Below are positions 40,013 through 50,879 of a DNA stretch of 64,000 nucleotides, one piece after another. The notes beneath the pieces were generated by a model. It saw only the letters and a list, made by a program, of their open reading frames with translations, did no database searches and had not been told where the DNA came from. A program made the position numbers and the translations under genes. Each line of letters begins with the position of its first letter. Position 1 is the stretch's first letter. Source of the DNA: Woronichinia naegeliana WA131 (GTDB lineage Bacteria > Cyanobacteriota > Cyanobacteriia > Cyanobacteriales > Microcystaceae); assembly GCA_025370055.1 (NCBI GenBank), contig CP073041.1:6666272-6730271 (forward strand). Direction: 5' to 3'.

Positions 40013-43000
40013 TCAACCCGTATTCCGCATTCCGGCCGCAATACCATTAATTGTCAACAATGCTCCTCGCAATAGTTCTTCCTTGGAATAGCGACGGTAA
40101 CGTACCCCACTGGATTCCGCTTCCTGGGTCACTAACCGTAACCGTTTCAGTAAAGAAATTTGCAAAAATCCTAACGGTACAATAGTGCGATTGCGTAACT
40201 GCACCGATCCCTGAAGACTGCGATCGCCGTCCAGCAGATTTTGATGGCCCGTAATTTGTAAAATTAACTGACAAGTCAGATGATACTCTTCGGCAATACG
40301 TTGAAATAAACGTTCAAAGCGTTCGAGATCCTCGGCGGGCGAGAGTTCCTTAACATAGTGATGGGCAATGACCAAATCCACCTTAGAAAGGGTCATCTCC
40401 ACCTTGGAAATCACCATATTAAAGAAAGGCCATTTGATATAGAAATAGCGCAACAATTTAAGATTTTTAACCGGATCTTGATCGATAAAGTTTTTAATCG
40501 CCGTACCGACTCCATACCAAGCCGGTAACAGAAAACGACTCTGTGTCCAACTAAAGACCCAGGGAATGGCTCGCAAAGTACTGAGGTCTCGTTTACCACT
40601 CTTACGACGGGCCGGACGAGAACTAATTTGTAATTCGCTAATTTCGGGAATGGGCGTAACGGACATGAAGAAATCCACAAAATCTGGCTCTTCATAAATT
40701 AAACCGCGATAAATTTGACGAGAAGAAGCCGATAATTCTTCCATAATGCGGTTCCAAGGCTCAATATAGTCAAAACCACTTTTCAGTAAACTGGCTTGAA
40801 TGACCGCCGTCGTGAGGGTTTCCAAATTATAGAGAGCCAGTTCCGGCAGGGAATATTTAGAGGCAAGGACTTCCCCCTGTTCGGTAATCTTAATACGACC
40901 ATTGACGGTTCCAGCCGGTTGAGCCAAAATTGCTTTGTAGGCTGGGCCACCGCCTCGACCGACCGATCCGCCTCGACCATGAAAGAGCCTTAGCAAAATA
41001 CCATAGTCTTGAGAGACAGCCTGGAGAGCTTTTTGGGCCTTATGAATTTCCCAGTTACTACTTAAAAAGCCCGAATCTTTATTGCTATCGGAATACCCCA
41101 CCATGATTTCCTGGAGATGACTCGGTTGCAGAACGACATCATTCCCAAAGGAGTTCGCGGGTGCCAAGTTGGCCTGATATTCTGCAAACACTTTATAACT
41201 GCCCGCCAGAGCCGCCCGATAGCAGGGTAGCTCATATAGCGTTGCCATGACTTCAGGAGCATGTTTGAGATCTTCTACGGTTTCAAAGAGAGGAACAATC
41301 CGTAGGGAATTGGCACTAGTGGCCGGATCATAAAGCCCCGCTTCCTTGGCTAACAGTAAAACTTCTAGTACGTCACTGGCATCATTGGTCATACTAATGA
41401 TGTAGGTATGGCAAATCTCAATGCCAAATTCCTGTTGTAAGTGACGTAGAGTTCGTAGGGTTTCAACGGTTTCACAGGTGCGTTCAGAAAAAGGCATTTC
41501 CTGGGGAATGAGGGGCCGTCGGGTTTGTAATTCCATTTCTAGCCAATTAATTTTGTCCTGCTCTGACATTTGTTCATAGGGACAGGCCAACACTCCCATG
41601 TAGGAGCCTATTTCCGCGATCGCCTCAGCATGACGAGAGGATTCTTGGCGAAAATCCAACTGGGCCAGATTAAAACTATAAACTTCCACCTGGGTAATCA
41701 AATTTTCCAGTTCTAAACAACTTAAACCCGTTTCCCCTAGATTGCGCTGAATCATTTGCAGATCTTCTAAAAAGACTTGCCCAGAGGCATAGTGGGGTTG
41801 ATTGGTGATTTTGGCAACAATCTGACGTTCATCGGGATTGCCCAGACGTTTATTGCGATGCAGGGTATTTTCTAAACGGCGTTGCACATAGGCCAACTTC
41901 ATACGATAGGGTTCCTGACGATAGCGCAGCGAAACCTCGTCATAGACTTCCGGTAATTGGATGCGATCGCGTTCTAGAGAATCAAGAAGTTCCTGGGAAA
42001 CCTTACTCCAATGAATAGAAGGGCTAAGTACTGCTGTCAGTTCACCAATGGAATGTAAATATTTTTTAATGACTAGATTGCGTTGATAACAGGCCGTTTG
42101 CCAGGTCACTTCCGGTGTGACAAAAGGGTTGCCATCGCGATCGCCCCCTACCCATGTACCAAAATAACAGAAACTTGCTTTTGGTGCTCGTAACCAGGGA
42201 AAGTTATCGCGAATTGCCTGTCCCAATCGTTTGGAGAGTTCAGGGATAGCCGTAAATAATACTTCATCAAAATAGTGGAGCGAATAATCCACTTCATCCA
42301 ACACCGTTGGCTTAAATTGATGTAGCTCATCGGTTCGCCACCAGAAACGAATTTCCTCGGTTAACTGTTCAATCACAGCTTTGGTTTCCCAGGTGTTGAG
42401 CCAATCAGAGGTCGAGAAAGTGCTCTGGAGTTGATCCAATTTACGCAAGACGCGATCAATACGACGTTGTTTGCGGCGAATGGTATGACGAACAATCTCC
42501 GTGGGGTGAGCGGTGATCACGAGTCGAATATCTAGTTGATCAACCAAACGTTGAATTTGTTGCGGCGGAACATTCAGGTATTTCAGTTCAGCAAATAACC
42601 AATGAAAGGTTCCCACCTGCATCGAACTGGCATCTTCTCCCTCTCCCTTTTTGGTAAAACCGAGATCCCGATAAGGTATAACCCGTTCTTCGTTGCCGGC
42701 TTCCTCGGCAAAGGAAAGTTGCTGGGTCGCCTCCCAACGATTGCGTTCCTGTTCTCGTTTCTCGTAATGCTGTTCAACAATATTAATTAATTGAAAATAA
42801 AGCGCGAAGGCTCTGGCGGCTCGAATGGCATCATCTAGTTCCAACTTCTCAATCCGCTCTGTCACTTCCTCTAAAAGATTTTCAGCTTTGCCTAGATCTT
42901 GCTCCTCCGGCGATCGCCAGGAACGTAGCTCATTGAGCAGATCGACTAATTCTTGACCACATTCACTTTGTAAAACCTTTTCCCAGAGAGTTTCGACCAG

Positions 43001-43117
43001 GGAAAGACGATGGTAGAGGACTAATTCTTCCGGTGCCGGTGAGGCGGTGACAGGAGTATCCACAGTAACAGGATTGAGATTCATAGAAATAGAGGAAGAC
43101 TGCATTACCGGACTCAT
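40013..43117 (-). CDS. ppc: Phosphoenolpyruvate carboxylase
   Basis: The ATG at 43117 has a GAGG ribosome-binding site and is preferred to a TTG at 43156. The 1034-residue enzyme carries the catalytic His block [33 protein letters not shown], the [14 protein letters not shown] loop, and the C-terminal RNTG. It carboxylates PEP with bicarbonate to oxaloacetate, feeding the TCA cycle and aspartate synthesis. Length is normal for cyanobacteria. The N-terminal Ser/Thr/Pro-rich extension before LYHRLSLVE is variable. Confidence 0.97.
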   Translation of the reverse strand: MSPVMQSSSISMNLNPVTVDTPVTASPAPEELVLYHRLSLVETLWEKVLQSECGQELVDLLNELRSWRSPEEQDLGKAENLLEEVTERIEKLELDDAIRAARAFALYFQLINIVEQHYEKREQERNRWEATQQLSFAEEAGNEERVIPYRDLGFTKKGEGEDASSMQVGTFHWLFAELKYLNVPPQQIQRLVDQLDIRLVITAHPTEIVRHTIRRKQRRIDRVLRKLDQLQSTFSTSDWLNTWETKAVIEQLTEEIRFWWRTDELHQFKPTVLDEVDYSLHYFDEVLFTAIPELSKRLGQAIRDNFPWLRAPKASFCYFGTWVGGDRDGNPFVTPEVTWQTACYQRNLVIKKYLHSIGELTAVLSPSIHWSKVSQELLDSLERDRIQLPEVYDEVSLRYRQEPYRMKLAYVQRRLENTLHRNKRLGNPDERQIVAKITNQPHYASGQVFLEDLQMIQRNLGETGLSCLELENLITQVEVYSFNLAQLDFRQESSRHAEAIAEIGSYMGVLACPYEQMSEQDKINWLEMELQTRRPLIPQEMPFSERTCETVETLRTLRHLQQEFGIEICHTYIISMTNDASDVLEVLLLAKEAGLYDPATSANSLRIVPLFETVEDLKHAPEVMATLYELPCYRAALAGSYKVFAEYQANLAPANSFGNDVVLQPSHLQEIMVGYSDSNKDSGFLSSNWEIHKAQKALQAVSQDYGILLRLFHGRGGSVGRGGGPAYKAILAQPAGTVNGRIKITEQGEVLASKYSLPELALYNLETLTTAVIQASLLKSGFDYIEPWNRIMEELSASSRQIYRGLIYEEPDFVDFFMSVTPIPEISELQISSRPARRKSGKRDLSTLRAIPWVFSWTQSRFLLPAWYGVGTAIKNFIDQDPVKNLKLLRYFYIKWPFFNMVISKVEMTLSKVDLVIAHHYVKELSPAEDLERFERLFQRIAEEYHLTCQLILQITGHQNLLDGDRSLQGSVQLRNRTIVPLGFLQISLLKRLRLVTQEAESSGVRYRRYSKEELLRGALLTINGIAAGMRNTG

Positions 43118-43452
43118 AGAAACCTCAAAGTCTATCAACAAAAGCAGAATGATCAAGACAGCAACACTAGTCTAAGCTAAGACACAGGAAAATTACACTA
43201 GTTGAGTCGGTTTTTCCAAGACTATCCCAAAAGTGAAGTGAGTTTCTTTAATCTTTGATACTGTTTAAGATATCTGACAGCTTAGAGGGATGATAACCAC
43301 AACCAGCCAGCCTCTATCCAAAAAACAGAGACGCTAGAAAACAAAGGGCTATCCAGGCTATTCTATCGGTTCTGGCTATTGAGTTCGGTATCAGGTCTTG
43401 CAAACATCAGGAAATGTTGATATTCCGAGCCGTCTAAATCCTGCCCGCATAT

Positions 43453-44790
43453 TTACAGTGCTCCTGCCGCCGTTTTGTCCAACACTCCCCCTAGATGGGT
43501 GGTTAAATTGATGGCTTGCAGAATCGGGGTACTATCAAGCCCTTGGGGATAATCAATCACACTCACGCCACCATTGCCCTGTTTAATATTCCAGAAATTA
43601 GCGGGGGTTAAACCCAGTAGATAACACAAAATGACTTTGTTAATGGCATCATGGGCAACCACAATGCCAATGGTCTGTTCCTGATGCTGGCTATAGTAGC
43701 TAACTCGCTCTTCCCAACAGGCAATCGCCCGATCCCAGACCTGTTGTAGGTTTTCGCCTTCAGGCATTTGCACCGTTTCAGGGGCATTTTTCCACTGTTC
43801 CAAGAGACCCGGAAAATCGGCTTCAATTTCGCTTTCTAATTTGCCTTCCCACAGTCCATGACAAATTTCCGTGAGCGGTTCCTGTAAATCGAGGCTGACA
43901 TTAGGATGATATTGGAGAATAATCTCGGCAGTTTCCTTGGGCCGTAGCATGGGGCTACTAATTCCTGTATTGATAATCACTTCCTTGAGAAAGTCGGCTG
44001 CCTTTTGGGCCTGACCTCGGCCATTGTCATTGAGAGGAATATCCCGAATTCCTTGAAAACGAGATTCTCGATTCCATTGGGTTTCACCGTGACGAATGAG
44101 CAGAAAACGCAAACGGTTTTGGCTGGAGCGAGGTAGCGGTAAGGGAATGTCAAGATGGGAAGTCTGATTTAAGGATTCGAGTTGAACGGGATCACCCCAT
44201 TGGTTGGTGAAGTTTAGAACATTAATATTGCAATTGGACTGTTGAATGCGGTGGTAGTGGGAAGGGGGAGCAGCGATCGCCGACATAATTAGACAGCGAT
44301 TAATACCGTTATGGGCCACAATGACAACGGTTTTGCCTTCGTATTGGGGAAGTAGGGTTTGCCAAAAAGCCTGGGCTTGTTCGTAGAGGGACAGTACGGG
44401 AAAAAATTCGGTTTGACCATCGGGTCGGAGCATTTTTAATGCCTGGGGCCGCTCATGCCAGCAATGGTACTCTTCAGGATATTGGGCTAATACGTCTTCT
44501 TTAACCCAATTTTCCCAGAGGGGGAGATCAATTTCGAGCAAATCCTCGGTGGGAAAAAGCGGTGGTGGATTATCAAAACTGGCTTGAATAATGTCAGCAG
44601 TGCTCTTAGCCCGTTTTAGGGGGCTGCAATAGATGGCATCGATGGGTAATTGGCTGAGAACTTGCCCCACTCGTTGAGCATCGGCTTTGCCTTTCTCTGT
44701 TAAGACCGACTCGTCACTGCGGCCTTGAATACGCTTTTGGGCGTTGTAACTGCTCTGTCCATGCCGAACAATAATCACGCGAGTAGCCAA
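43453..44790 (-). CDS. Two-domain histidine phosphatase (phosphoglycerate mutase-like)
   Basis: Two tandem histidine phosphatase domains occur in 445 residues: RHGQSSYNAQKRIQGR at about residue 8 with VAHNGINRC, and RHGETQWNRESRFQGIRDIPL at about 232 with VVAHDAINK. Each supplies a phospho-accepting His. Cyanobacteria have several such proteins acting as phosphoserine phosphatases or of unknown substrate; which applies here is unclear. The start is TTG (MATRVIIVRHG), since no ATG fits. It lies downstream of the ATPase/TPR locus in divergent orientation. Confidence 0.85.
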   Translation of the reverse strand: MATRVIIVRHGQSSYNAQKRIQGRSDESVLTEKGKADAQRVGQVLSQLPIDAIYCSPLKRAKSTADIIQASFDNPPPLFPTEDLLEIDLPLWENWVKEDVLAQYPEEYHCWHERPQALKMLRPDGQTEFFPVLSLYEQAQAFWQTLLPQYEGKTVVIVAHNGINRCLIMSAIAAPPSHYHRIQQSNCNINVLNFTNQWGDPVQLESLNQTSHLDIPLPLPRSSQNRLRFLLIRHGETQWNRESRFQGIRDIPLNDNGRGQAQKAADFLKEVIINTGISSPMLRPKETAEIILQYHPNVSLDLQEPLTEICHGLWEGKLESEIEADFPGLLEQWKNAPETVQMPEGENLQQVWDRAIACWEERVSYYSQHQEQTIGIVVAHDAINKVILCYLLGLTPANFWNIKQGNGGVSVIDYPQGLDSTPILQAINLTTHLGGVLDKTAAGAL

Positions 44791-44977
44791 TCGCTTTTGC
44801 CTCCCCAGCAGAATTTTTTGCTCCGTTCATTGTGGCATTGTTGGGAAGCTCATGCAATACGCTCTGATTTTGATGCTCTTGAGGCGCGATCTCGCTTGTT
44901 TTAATCGGGGAATGCGAAAATTGTTTTAGAATGAGGGCATTGTTCCAGAAACAGGCGATTGGTGGTGATGGGCTTTT

Positions 44978-46324
44978 ATGTCTGAAGAATTGATGACGGA
45001 AATTTATAATGTCTTTGATCCCTTTGATCCACCTCCAAAAGCGGCCTACGTTAACTGTGAGGAGGTGCGGGGACGTTGGGATGTGTTGCGCGAGTTAGGG
45101 CGAAAAATTACTCGTAGCAAGGGTACAACCTGTCAGCTTTATACGGGGCATCGCGGAGTAGGTAAATCAACGGAATTGTTGAAACTAAAGAAGTGGCTCA
45201 TTTCTCAGAATTATTTTGTGGTTTATTTTGCGGCGAATGATGAGGATATTGATCCAGGCGATACGAAATATATTGATATCTTATTGGCATGTACTAAACA
45301 TTTAATTCAAGAGATTAAATTAGCAGATGAAAATCCCCTGAAAGGTTTAACGGATTGGTTAGAGAAACGCTCAGAAAGTCTGAAGGATTTGTTATTAACA
45401 CCCTTAACTTTGGATGGGTTAAGTTTGGAACAAAAAGTTAGTGAATTTACCAAGATTACCGCAACTCTCAAGACTCAACCCGATAATCGTCAAGAGATCC
45501 GCGATAAAATCAGCCAGAATGCTCCAACTCTTTTGCAAGCATTAAATGAATTTATTGCAGTAGCGAAAAAATCATTGCCTGATAATCGTAAGGATTTGGT
45601 TTTAATCGTTGATAACCTGGATCGAATTTCTGAAAAGAAAACTGCCGCCGATGATCCAAGTAATTATGATGAGATTTTTCTTAAACACCATGAACAATTG
45701 CGGGGCTTAGATTGCCATCTCATTTATACCGTTCCGATTTCGATTGTTTATTCAGAACGTTGCACAGAATTACAAAATAATTTTGATGAAACTTCTGTTT
45801 TGCCGATGGTGATGTTACGAAATAAAGATGACAGTATTAATGAAAAAGGACTTGAGAAATTTCGAGCAATGATCATCAAGCGTATTGAGGAAGTGACTTT
45901 AAAAGATCAGCCTCATATTGGTCAGGATTTAGCTCAAGATCTAGACAGCAAGGTTTTTGTTTCTCCAGAAGTATTAGATCATCTCTGTTTGATGAGTGGG
46001 GGTCATCTTCGTTTATTGATGAAAATGATTCGGAAGGCGATCGACTGGACAGATGATTTACCAATTACAAAACAGGCGGTTAATATTGCGATTGAAGAAG
46101 CAAAAAACGATTATCGTAATACAATTTTTGATGCACAGTGGGCTTTATTACAAGACGTTGCGGCGACTAAACAAATCCTCAATAATAAAAGCGATCACCA
46201 ATATCAGCGTTTATTAGCAAGTCGTTGTATTTTGCAATATCGCTATTACGATGAAAATGATAAATTGCAACTTTGGTATGATGTACATCCTTTAGTAAAA
46301 GATCTAGAAAAATTTTCTTCATAG
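44978..46324 (+). CDS. P-loop ATPase (STAND/KAP-like), first gene of ATPase-TPR pair
   Basis: The 448-residue soluble protein has Walker A YTGHRGVGKSTELL (about residues 55-68) and Walker B DLVLIVDNLDRI (about 205). A sensor-like strand HLIYTVPISIV and a C-terminal winged-helix-like part (RCILQYRYYDENDKLQLWYDVHPLV) follow. It resembles AAA/STAND ATPases found beside repeat proteins in cyanobacteria. Its stop is only 3 bases before the TPR gene, so both are likely one operon. The role, possibly sensing or defence, is inferred. Confidence 0.75.
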   Translation: MSEELMTEIYNVFDPFDPPPKAAYVNCEEVRGRWDVLRELGRKITRSKGTTCQLYTGHRGVGKSTELLKLKKWLISQNYFVVYFAANDEDIDPGDTKYIDILLACTKHLIQEIKLADENPLKGLTDWLEKRSESLKDLLLTPLTLDGLSLEQKVSEFTKITATLKTQPDNRQEIRDKISQNAPTLLQALNEFIAVAKKSLPDNRKDLVLIVDNLDRISEKKTAADDPSNYDEIFLKHHEQLRGLDCHLIYTVPISIVYSERCTELQNNFDETSVLPMVMLRNKDDSINEKGLEKFRAMIIKRIEEVTLKDQPHIGQDLAQDLDSKVFVSPEVLDHLCLMSGGHLRLLMKMIRKAIDWTDDLPITKQAVNIAIEEAKNDYRNTIFDAQWALLQDVAATKQILNNKSDHQYQRLLASRCILQYRYYDENDKLQLWYDVHPLVKDLEKFSS

Positions 46325-47034
46325 GCAATGGTTAATATTCTAAACACTGACATTTCTGAACGAACTACGACAGAGGGATATCAAGCTTTTGTCAGATCGT
46401 TGCGGCGACACAAGGGTTTTGGTTTATTGTTTGTGGAATCTACGCCTGTGGGAGGTTTTGATCTAATCAAAAAAGTTTCATTTGATTTACAGCAAAAGAA
46501 AATAAATGTTTTGGTACTAAGCAAAGCAATTAATAACTTGATTAAACTAATTGAAGTTTTTCCTGGGCAAGAGAATCTCAATATTTTATTTATTGTCGGC
46601 TTAGAAAAATCATTAGTGGAATATATTCGCCCTGGTTATGGTGGGAAAGGGGATTATTATAATTTAGATACTATTCCTCCGATTTTAAGTCATTTAAACT
46701 GGCAACGGGAAAATTTTCGAGATCGATTTCGGCATTTGTGTTTTGTGTTTATCTTGCCCAAGTATGCGATCAAATATATTTCACTCCGTGCACCTGATTT
46801 TTTTGATTGGGGTTCAGGAAAAATTCAAATTGCAACAGAACGAGATTTAGTTGAGCAGGAAGTTTTTCGTTTAGCTTGGCTAGATTCTGGTTTTGAAACC
46901 TATCAAAATTGGACATTTCAACAACGCCTAGAAAGACTTGCAGAAATCCATACTTATCTCCAAGAAAATCTTGATCCTAACGAAAAATTTGATCTTTATT
47001 TTGAACAGGCTTTAATTCTTTCTACAAATGGTGA

Positions 47035-47400
47035 TTATGAAGAAGCGATCGCCTCCTATGATCAAGCCTTGAAATTTAAGCCTGATTACCATGAAGCTTG
47101 GAACAACCGAGGAGTTGCGTTAGCTGATTTAGGCAGAATAGAAGAAGCGATCGCCTCCTATGATCAAGCCTTGAAATTTAAGCCTGATTACCATGAAGCT
47201 TGGAACAACCGAGGAGTTGCGTTAGCTGATTTAGGCAGAATAGAAGAAGCGATCGCCTCCTATAATCAAGCCTTGAAATTTAAGCCTGATTACCATGAAG
47301 CTTGGAACAACCGAGGAGTTGCGTTAGCTGATTTAGGCAGAATAGAAGAAGCGATCGCCTCCTATAATCAAGCCTTGAAATTTAAGCCTGATTTCCACGA
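47035..47400 (+). repeat. Near-identical 102-bp TPR-encoding repeats
   Basis: Consecutive 102-bp units (34 codons) starting with a GCGATCGCCTCCTATGATCAAGCC-type segment are almost identical at the DNA level in three or four units. Later units diverge. Each unit carries a HIP1 octamer. This is recent tandem expansion. Confidence 0.88.
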
Positions 47401-47674
47401 AGCTTGGTACGGGCGAGGAATTGCGTTAGGGAAATTAGGCAAAATGAATGAAGCGATCGCCTCCTATGACAAAGCCTTGAAAATTAAACCTGATTTCCAC
47501 GAAATTTGGTTTAACCGAGGAATTGCGTTAGGGAAATTAGGCAAAATGAAAGAAGCGATCACCTCCTATGAAAAAGCCTTGAAAATTAAACCTGATGACC
47601 ACGAAGCTTGGTTTAACCGAGGAATTGCGTTAGGAAATTTAGGCAGATTGGAAGAAGCGATCGCCTCCTACGAC

Positions 47675-49064
47675 GGGTGTGACCTTTAGTTGATGAAGGA
47701 AAAGAAAAGTGTTAACATGGGATGAAAAGTGACAAAGAGGAAACAATGATGACAGCAAAACTAATTAATGTAGAGGGTTCAAAGATAAAAATAGAACTAA
47801 CATTAGAACTCAGTCGTTCAATGTTGGATACAGAAATAAATATTCAAAAAGGCTTAAACGAAGTAGGTTGCATCGCCAGCAAAGAAGCCTTGAAATATTT
47901 AGATACAGATGGTTCACCCTTAAAAATCGGTGAAGAAATCTGGAAGAGTAAGGGAGAGCAACCGAAAGAATATCAAACACCTTATGGTGAGGTTATAGTG
48001 AATCGTCATGTATATCAGCGTTCACCTTTGAGGAAAAACGTATTGCCCCTTAGAAAGAGAAGCAAGGATAATCATAACATCAACGCCATTATTGGCAAAA
48101 CAGGTATCCTCAAAAATGTCAGGGATGGCAGGCAAAGAGGTGAAAAATGATTTATTAGAAAATCATGGTAGAAAAGTAGCGCTATCCTATATCCAAAGAT
48201 TGAGTGAAGCAGTAGGAAGTGTGGTACAGGCAAAAGAAGAAGCGTGGAGTTATGCCCCGCCCAAGGAGGATAGCCAAATTGCAACAGTGGGAATAGGATT
48301 AGATGGAACCTGTATGCTGATGTGTGAGGATGGCTACCGTGAAGCAATGGTGGGAACCGTTTCCCTATACGATAGTGAAGGCGAACGTCAACATACAATC
48401 TATCTAGGTGCGGCACCAGAGTATGGAAAAAAGAGTTTTCTAGAAAGATTAGAAAGAGAAATTGAGCGAGCGAAAAACCGTTATCCAGAGGCAACATTGG
48501 TCGGGATAGCAGACGGGGCAGAATCAAATTGGAAGTTTTTAGAAAAGCAAACGGAAGAACAGATATTAGATTTCTATCATGCCTCTGGTTACTTAGGTGC
48601 CTTGGCAGAAGCGTTGCATCCGAATACCGTGTCAAAACAAAAAGAATGGTTGACTGAAAATTGTCGAGAACTCAAGCATGAAAAAGGAAAAGCAGGAGAA
48701 CTGCTAAATCTGATGAAAGAAGTCAAAGAAGAAAAAAGTCATTCTAAGAATCTTACCGAGAAACTACAAGCGGCGATTACTTATTACGAGAATCATCAGC
48801 ATCAAATGGATTATGCTGAATACTTAGAGAAAAAGTATCCGATTGGTTCAGGTGTTACGGAAGCAGCTTGTAAGACGTTGGTCAAACAACGATTATGTTG
48901 TTCAGGGATGCGATGGAAGGAAAAAGGAGCAGGAATTATTTTGAGCCTACGAGCTTTGGTATTGACCAAGGAACGATGGAGTCAATTTTGGGCAAAACTT
49001 GATCAATATGGGTTCCCTGTAGAACCCTGATTACAACAGCTTTTATCAACTAAAGGTCGCACCC
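47675..49064 (+). mobile_element. ISKra4-family element copy 4 (1390 bp)
   Basis: The 8-bp duplication CCTACGAC lies at 47667-47674 and 49065-49072. The ORFs at 47722-48150 and 48092-49030 reproduce the +1 frame break (CCTTT) of copy 1. It is very similar to copy 1, with few differences such as Leu for Ile in AEYLEKK. Confidence 0.94.
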
Positions 49065-49762
49065 CCTACGACAAAGCCTTGAAAATTAAACCTGATTGCC
49101 ATAAAGCTTGGAATAATAGAGGCAGTGCGTTAGATAATTTAGGCAGATTAGAAGAAGCGATCGCTTACTATGATAACGCCTTGAAAATTAAACCTGATAA
49201 ACCCGAAGTTTGGAACAATCTAGGTATTGCGTTAAGACAATTAGGCAGATTGGAAGAAGCGATCACCTCCTATGACAATGCCCTGAAAATTAAATCCGAT
49301 TTGCACGAAGCTTGGAACAACCGAGGGAATGCATTAGATGATTTAGGCAGATACGAAGAAGCGATCACCTCCTATGACCAAGCCTTGAAAATTAAATCTA
49401 ATTTCCACGAAGTTTGGAACAACCGAGGGAATACGTTATTCAATTTAGGCAGATTAGAAGAAGCGATCACCTCCTATGACCAAGCCTTGAAAATTAAACC
49501 CGATCTTGCTATCGGCTATTTCCACAAAGCTTGTGCCTATGCCTTACAAGAAAATATTACCTTCGCTCTCAATAACTTAAAACAGTCAATTAATCTCAAT
49601 TCTAAATATCTAGAAATGGCAAAAACTGACACCGACTTTGATAAAATTCGCAATGATTTCCGTTTTATTAATTTAACTGAAGGTTTTATTAATTTAATTA
49701 ATTTCCAAAAATTTAACTCAAGGTTTTATTAATTTAATTAATTCCCAAAATCAGAATTTACA

Positions 49763-50044
49763 ATGATGAAATCCTCTCTATACTTAACTACAACCGTCTT
49801 ACCTGGCAACAAAATTGAGATTCAAACCCCTGAGCTTAACGTTGGTCAATCCGTAGAAATTGTAGTTCTAATTCCCGACTCTTCTCAATCTGAACTTTCC
49901 CTAGAAGACCGTATTGCTTTTTTAAAATTCCCTCTTTTGGAGCGACAAAAAATTCTAAAAGAACAAGCAGAATCAATGGTAAATCACTATCAAGAAAACT
50001 CTGAATGGAAAGAACTATTAACCAATGACATCATTGACTATTAA
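49763..50044 (+). CDS. Small antitoxin-like protein
   Basis: The 93-residue protein has a beta-rich N-terminus (SLYLTTTVLPGNKIEIQTPELNVGQSVEIVVLIP) and a helical tail (LEDRIAFLKFPLLERQKILKEQAESMVNHYQ). This layout is common in cyanobacterial orphan antitoxins. No toxin gene follows it. It lies 30 bases after the TPR gene. Confidence 0.6.
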   Translation: MMKSSLYLTTTVLPGNKIEIQTPELNVGQSVEIVVLIPDSSQSELSLEDRIAFLKFPLLERQKILKEQAESMVNHYQENSEWKELLTNDIIDY

Positions 50045-50068
50045 ATTTATTTTCACCAAACTAAAACT

Positions 50069-50278
50069 ATGACTCTCAAAGAACAACTTCTCCAAGAAAT
50101 TGAACAAGCTCCCGATCCTCTTGTGTCACAACTACTTGATTTTTTACTTTTTATCAAAGAACGACATCTCGAAGAAGAGATTACCGAAACAGAACAAGCC
50201 AATATTATTGCGTCCCTTAAAGATTATCAAGAAGGGAATTATCTCACCCTTGAAGAATATGAGGCAATGCAAGCGTGA
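50069..50278 (+). CDS. DUF2281-like protein
   Basis: The 69-residue protein matches the DUF2281 pattern (LKEQLLQEIEQAPDPLVSQLLDFLLFIKERH) with an acidic tail. Such proteins usually precede a toxin; here no PIN or RelE gene follows, so the locus may have lost it. Spacing to the previous ORF is 24 bases, so the two may be co-transcribed. Confidence 0.65.
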   Translation: MTLKEQLLQEIEQAPDPLVSQLLDFLLFIKERHLEEEITETEQANIIASLKDYQEGNYLTLEEYEAMQA

Positions 50279-50355
50279 CCTACAGAATCATTTGAAGTTG
50301 CAAGCCTTGTTTAAAATTTAAAAATCAAATCTACCTAAAATCATGGAGGCATGGA

Positions 50356-50628
50356 ATGAACACTGCAATTGAGCCACGCTTATTAAATATCAAGATTACC
50401 GACGCTGAAATTATCGCAATCTTAGTAGATGGAAGAACCATTAGTGTACCTTTAGTTTGGTCATGGCGTTTATCGGAAGCAACCCCCGAACAACGACAAA
50501 ACTTTGAAATTCTTGGTAATGGTGAAGGCATTCACTGGCCAGATATTGATGAAGATATTAGCGTTTTAGGAATGTTAACAGGTTCTCCTGCTGGTCGTTT
50601 TCATTCAACGACAATTCAAGCCGCTTAA
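50356..50628 (+). CDS. DUF2442 family protein
   Basis: The 90-residue protein has the DUF2442 signature (ITDAEIIAILVDGRTISVPLVWSWRL, NGEGIHWPDIDEDISVLGML). DUF2442 genes are often paired with DUF4160, a putative toxin-antitoxin module. The partner is not present here. A GGAGG ribosome-binding site precedes the ATG. Confidence 0.8.
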   Translation: MNTAIEPRLLNIKITDAEIIAILVDGRTISVPLVWSWRLSEATPEQRQNFEILGNGEGIHWPDIDEDISVLGMLTGSPAGRFHSTTIQAA

Positions 50629-50713
50629 ATACTTTGTTTTAATACGATAAAAACGCGATCGCCGACTATAACAAAACTAGTCGTGATTCCCGTTTTATTT
50701 CGTTAACGTACAA

Positions 50714-50787
50714 TCGGGATGACAGGATTTGAACCTGCGGCATCTTGCTCCCAAAGCAAGCGCGCTACCAAGCTGCGCTACATCCCG
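50714..50787 (-). tRNA. tRNA-Pro (anticodon UGG)
   Basis: The minus strand folds as a cloverleaf: acceptor CGGGATG/CATCCCG with discriminator A, D arm AGCGCAGCTTGGTAGCGC, anticodon loop TTTGGGA in stem CTTGC/GCAAG, T arm with GGTTCAAATCC. CCA is not encoded. Anticodon TGG reads CCN proline codons. Confidence 0.95.
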
Positions 50788-50879
50788 TTAGTTTAGAGTT
50801 CCATTGTAGGATAACTTGTCGCCAATCGGCAGATTTTACCGCTTTTTTTCCGAATCATTTCTAGAAAGTGACTGCTCCT

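Larger units (their letters stand above)
46328..49732 (+). pseudogene. TPR protein gene interrupted by ISKra4
   Basis: Removing 47675-49064 and one CCTACGAC copy joins 449 codons to 219, giving an uninterrupted 668-residue frame. The N-terminal ~210 residues include FGLLFVESTPVGGFDLIKKV, FIVGLEKSLVEYI and LNWQRENFRDRF...FDWGSG, a degenerate ATPase-like domain. About 12-13 TPRs (34 aa, Y(D/N)QALKxKPD signature) follow. In the present sequence translation stops a few codons into the IS, leaving 453 residues with roughly seven repeats. Confidence 0.85.

Noticed and set aside
47035-47400. Regular 102-bp repeats as CRISPR or satellite
   Set aside because: They are coding and in frame, each specifying one 34-residue TPR.
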